Positions 14,430 through 15,087 of a stretch of DNA of 15,087 nt are shown piece by piece; the first letter of the stretch is position 1; each line of letters begins with the position of its first letter. The notes under the pieces were generated by a model that did no database searches, had not been told where the DNA came from, and saw only the letters and a list, made by a program, of their open reading frames with translations. The translations under genes were made by a program, and so were the position numbers. This DNA is from an uncultured Spirochaetales bacterium (GTDB lineage Bacteria; Spirochaetota; Spirochaetia; Sphaerochaetales; Sphaerochaetaceae): contig CALFMX010000305.1 in assembly GCA_937902565.1 (NCBI GenBank), forward strand, positions 1 through 15,087, given 5' to 3'.

Positions 14430-15014
14430 ATGATTATCAAGACCGACCGTTATCGCCACCGCTATACCCTCTGTGAGGTGTACCGTGTATTGCTTGAGGC
14501 AATCCCTTCGATCAAGATCCTCAAGCGGGTAAAAAAGGACCAGAGCTTCGATGAGGCCTTCATCGAGCGCCTGATGCTTGCCGTCACCGAGGTCAACGGG
14601 TGCTCCCTCTGTAGCTACGCCCACGCGAAGATGGCCCTGGAGAGCGGCTTCTCTGAGGAGGAGGTCTCCGCCTTCTTTTCCGGAAGCGATACCTTCGTCA
14701 CCCCGGGCGAGGCGAAGGCGATCCTCTTTGCCCAGCACTACGCCGATGTGCAGGGCAAGGTCGACCCAGAAGAGTACGAACGTCTTGTTGCAGAGTATGG
14801 TGAGGAGGCGGCAACCGTCATCCTCGCCGCCATCCGGGGGATGATGGCGGGCAACGTCATCGGTCTCCCCTATAGTGCAATCCAGTCACGCTTCAAGGGT
14901 GTGCGTTACACCAACTCAAACATCTTCTATGAGATCGGGATGAGTGTGGGTTCGATCCTGATCATCCCCTTTGTGCTGCTCCATAATCTGGGGCGATCGA
15001 TTATACGACACTAG
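14430..15014 (+). CDS. Carboxymuconolactone decarboxylase / AhpD-like family protein
   Basis: A 194-residue helical protein with the CMD/AhpD active-site pattern E-x3-C-x2-C-x3-H: E54, C58, C61 and H65 in VTEVNGCSLCSYAHAKMAL. In AhpD-type members the cysteine pair does thiol-disulfide chemistry in peroxide reduction, with the nearby Glu and His as proton relay; here a redox role is inferred. The usual core is about 100-150 residues. This protein adds a basic N-terminus (MIIKTDRYRHRY) and a C-terminal hydrophobic stretch (about 169-188, IGMSVGSILIIPFVLLHNLG) that may be a membrane anchor or a buried helix. No Shine-Dalgarno sequence is convincing; a CATACT -10-like element (14418-14423) lies six bases before the ATG, so the mRNA may be leaderless. 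The true decarboxylase function is unlikely to be implied. Confidence 0.82.
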   Translation: MIIKTDRYRHRYTLCEVYRVLLEAIPSIKILKRVKKDQSFDEAFIERLMLAVTEVNGCSLCSYAHAKMALESGFSEEEVSAFFSGSDTFVTPGEAKAILFAQHYADVQGKVDPEEYERLVAEYGEEAATVILAAIRGMMAGNVIGLPYSAIQSRFKGVRYTNSNIFYEIGMSVGSILIIPFVLLHNLGRSIIRH

Positions 15015-15087
15015 AGTACCCTCTGAAGCCTCCTCGAACCCTCCATGTGCCGGTGATTGCATCCACACTGGTTCGCTCGGCGTCAAG

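Noticed and set aside
14430..14450. Similarity of the CMD gene start (ATCAAGACCGACC) to the his leader (ATCAAGACGACC)
   Set aside because: Only about a dozen bases match, the CMD frame has scattered rather than consecutive His codons, and there is no terminator, so it is probably chance.
13545..14738. 397-codon minus-strand frame opposite the mutarotase and CMD genes
   Set aside because: It covers two well-supported plus-strand genes and the gap between them, and its translation is low in recognisable motifs.
15001..15087. Possible C-terminus of a minus-strand gene entering from the right edge (28 codons then TAA, containing SVDAITG)
   Set aside because: SVDAITG recalls the start of the FMN-binding-domain motif, but the following residues do not fit the expected GATxS/T pattern and too little is visible to call a gene.
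1..15087. CRISPR arrays, insertion sequences, tRNA or rRNA genes
   Set aside because: I saw no regularly spaced repeats, transposase-like frames, tRNA cloverleaf signatures or rRNA-like segments on either strand.

Overview
The window is a GC-rich (roughly 60 % by eye), compactly coded bacterial segment. The best lineage clue is the phenylalanyl-tRNA synthetase pair. Both subunits are of the archaeal/eukaryotic type: PheS has an N-terminal winged-helix region, and PheT is short, without the bacterial tRNA-binding and C-terminal anticodon-binding domains. Among bacteria this form is typical of spirochaetes, so a free-living or anaerobic member of the Spirochaetota is the most likely source. This is inference; no rRNA or other marker is present.

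Layout. At the left edge is the 5' part of hpt (purine salvage) on the minus strand. From position 483 every recognised gene is on the plus strand. A small flavin-reductase-domain protein is followed by a 660-residue fusion of the E1 alpha and beta subunits of a 2-oxoacid (pyruvate/acetoin-type) dehydrogenase, then pheS and pheT, which overlap by one base.

Behind pheT lies a gene-poor stretch with many inverted repeats (6356-6606), then the most interesting part of the window: a histidine-operon control region. It has a TTGACA promoter, an 18-codon leader peptide with four consecutive His codons (MIKTTYTAKHHHHNVLQP), a stem that pairs the His codons with a segment just past the leader stop, an alternative antiterminator pairing, and a perfect 7-bp terminator stem with a T-run immediately before hisG. 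This is a complete classical transcription attenuator. The predicted transcription start falls on or next to the leader AUG and no Shine-Dalgarno sequence is visible, so the leader peptide may be translated from a leaderless end.

The operon is hisG-hisD-hisC-hisB-hisA-hisF-hisIE (6768-13249), with junctions that overlap or lie within 7 bases. It encodes the histidine pathway from PRPP + ATP to histidine except hisH, the glutaminase partner of HisF. hisH would be expected between hisB and hisA, where instead the two genes overlap by one base. HisF keeps its ammonia-gate residues, so a HisH is probably encoded elsewhere. HisB is the bifunctional phosphatase/dehydratase, but its phosphatase domain has lost three of the four zinc ligands of the E. 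coli enzyme.

After hisIE a roughly 113-nt segment can fold into a three-way-junction structure that no recognised gene explains. The window ends with a YeaD-like hexose-6-phosphate mutarotase and a carboxymuconolactone-decarboxylase/AhpD-family protein with a conserved CxxC-x3-H motif and a hydrophobic C-terminal segment. The last 73 bases hold no gene I can support.
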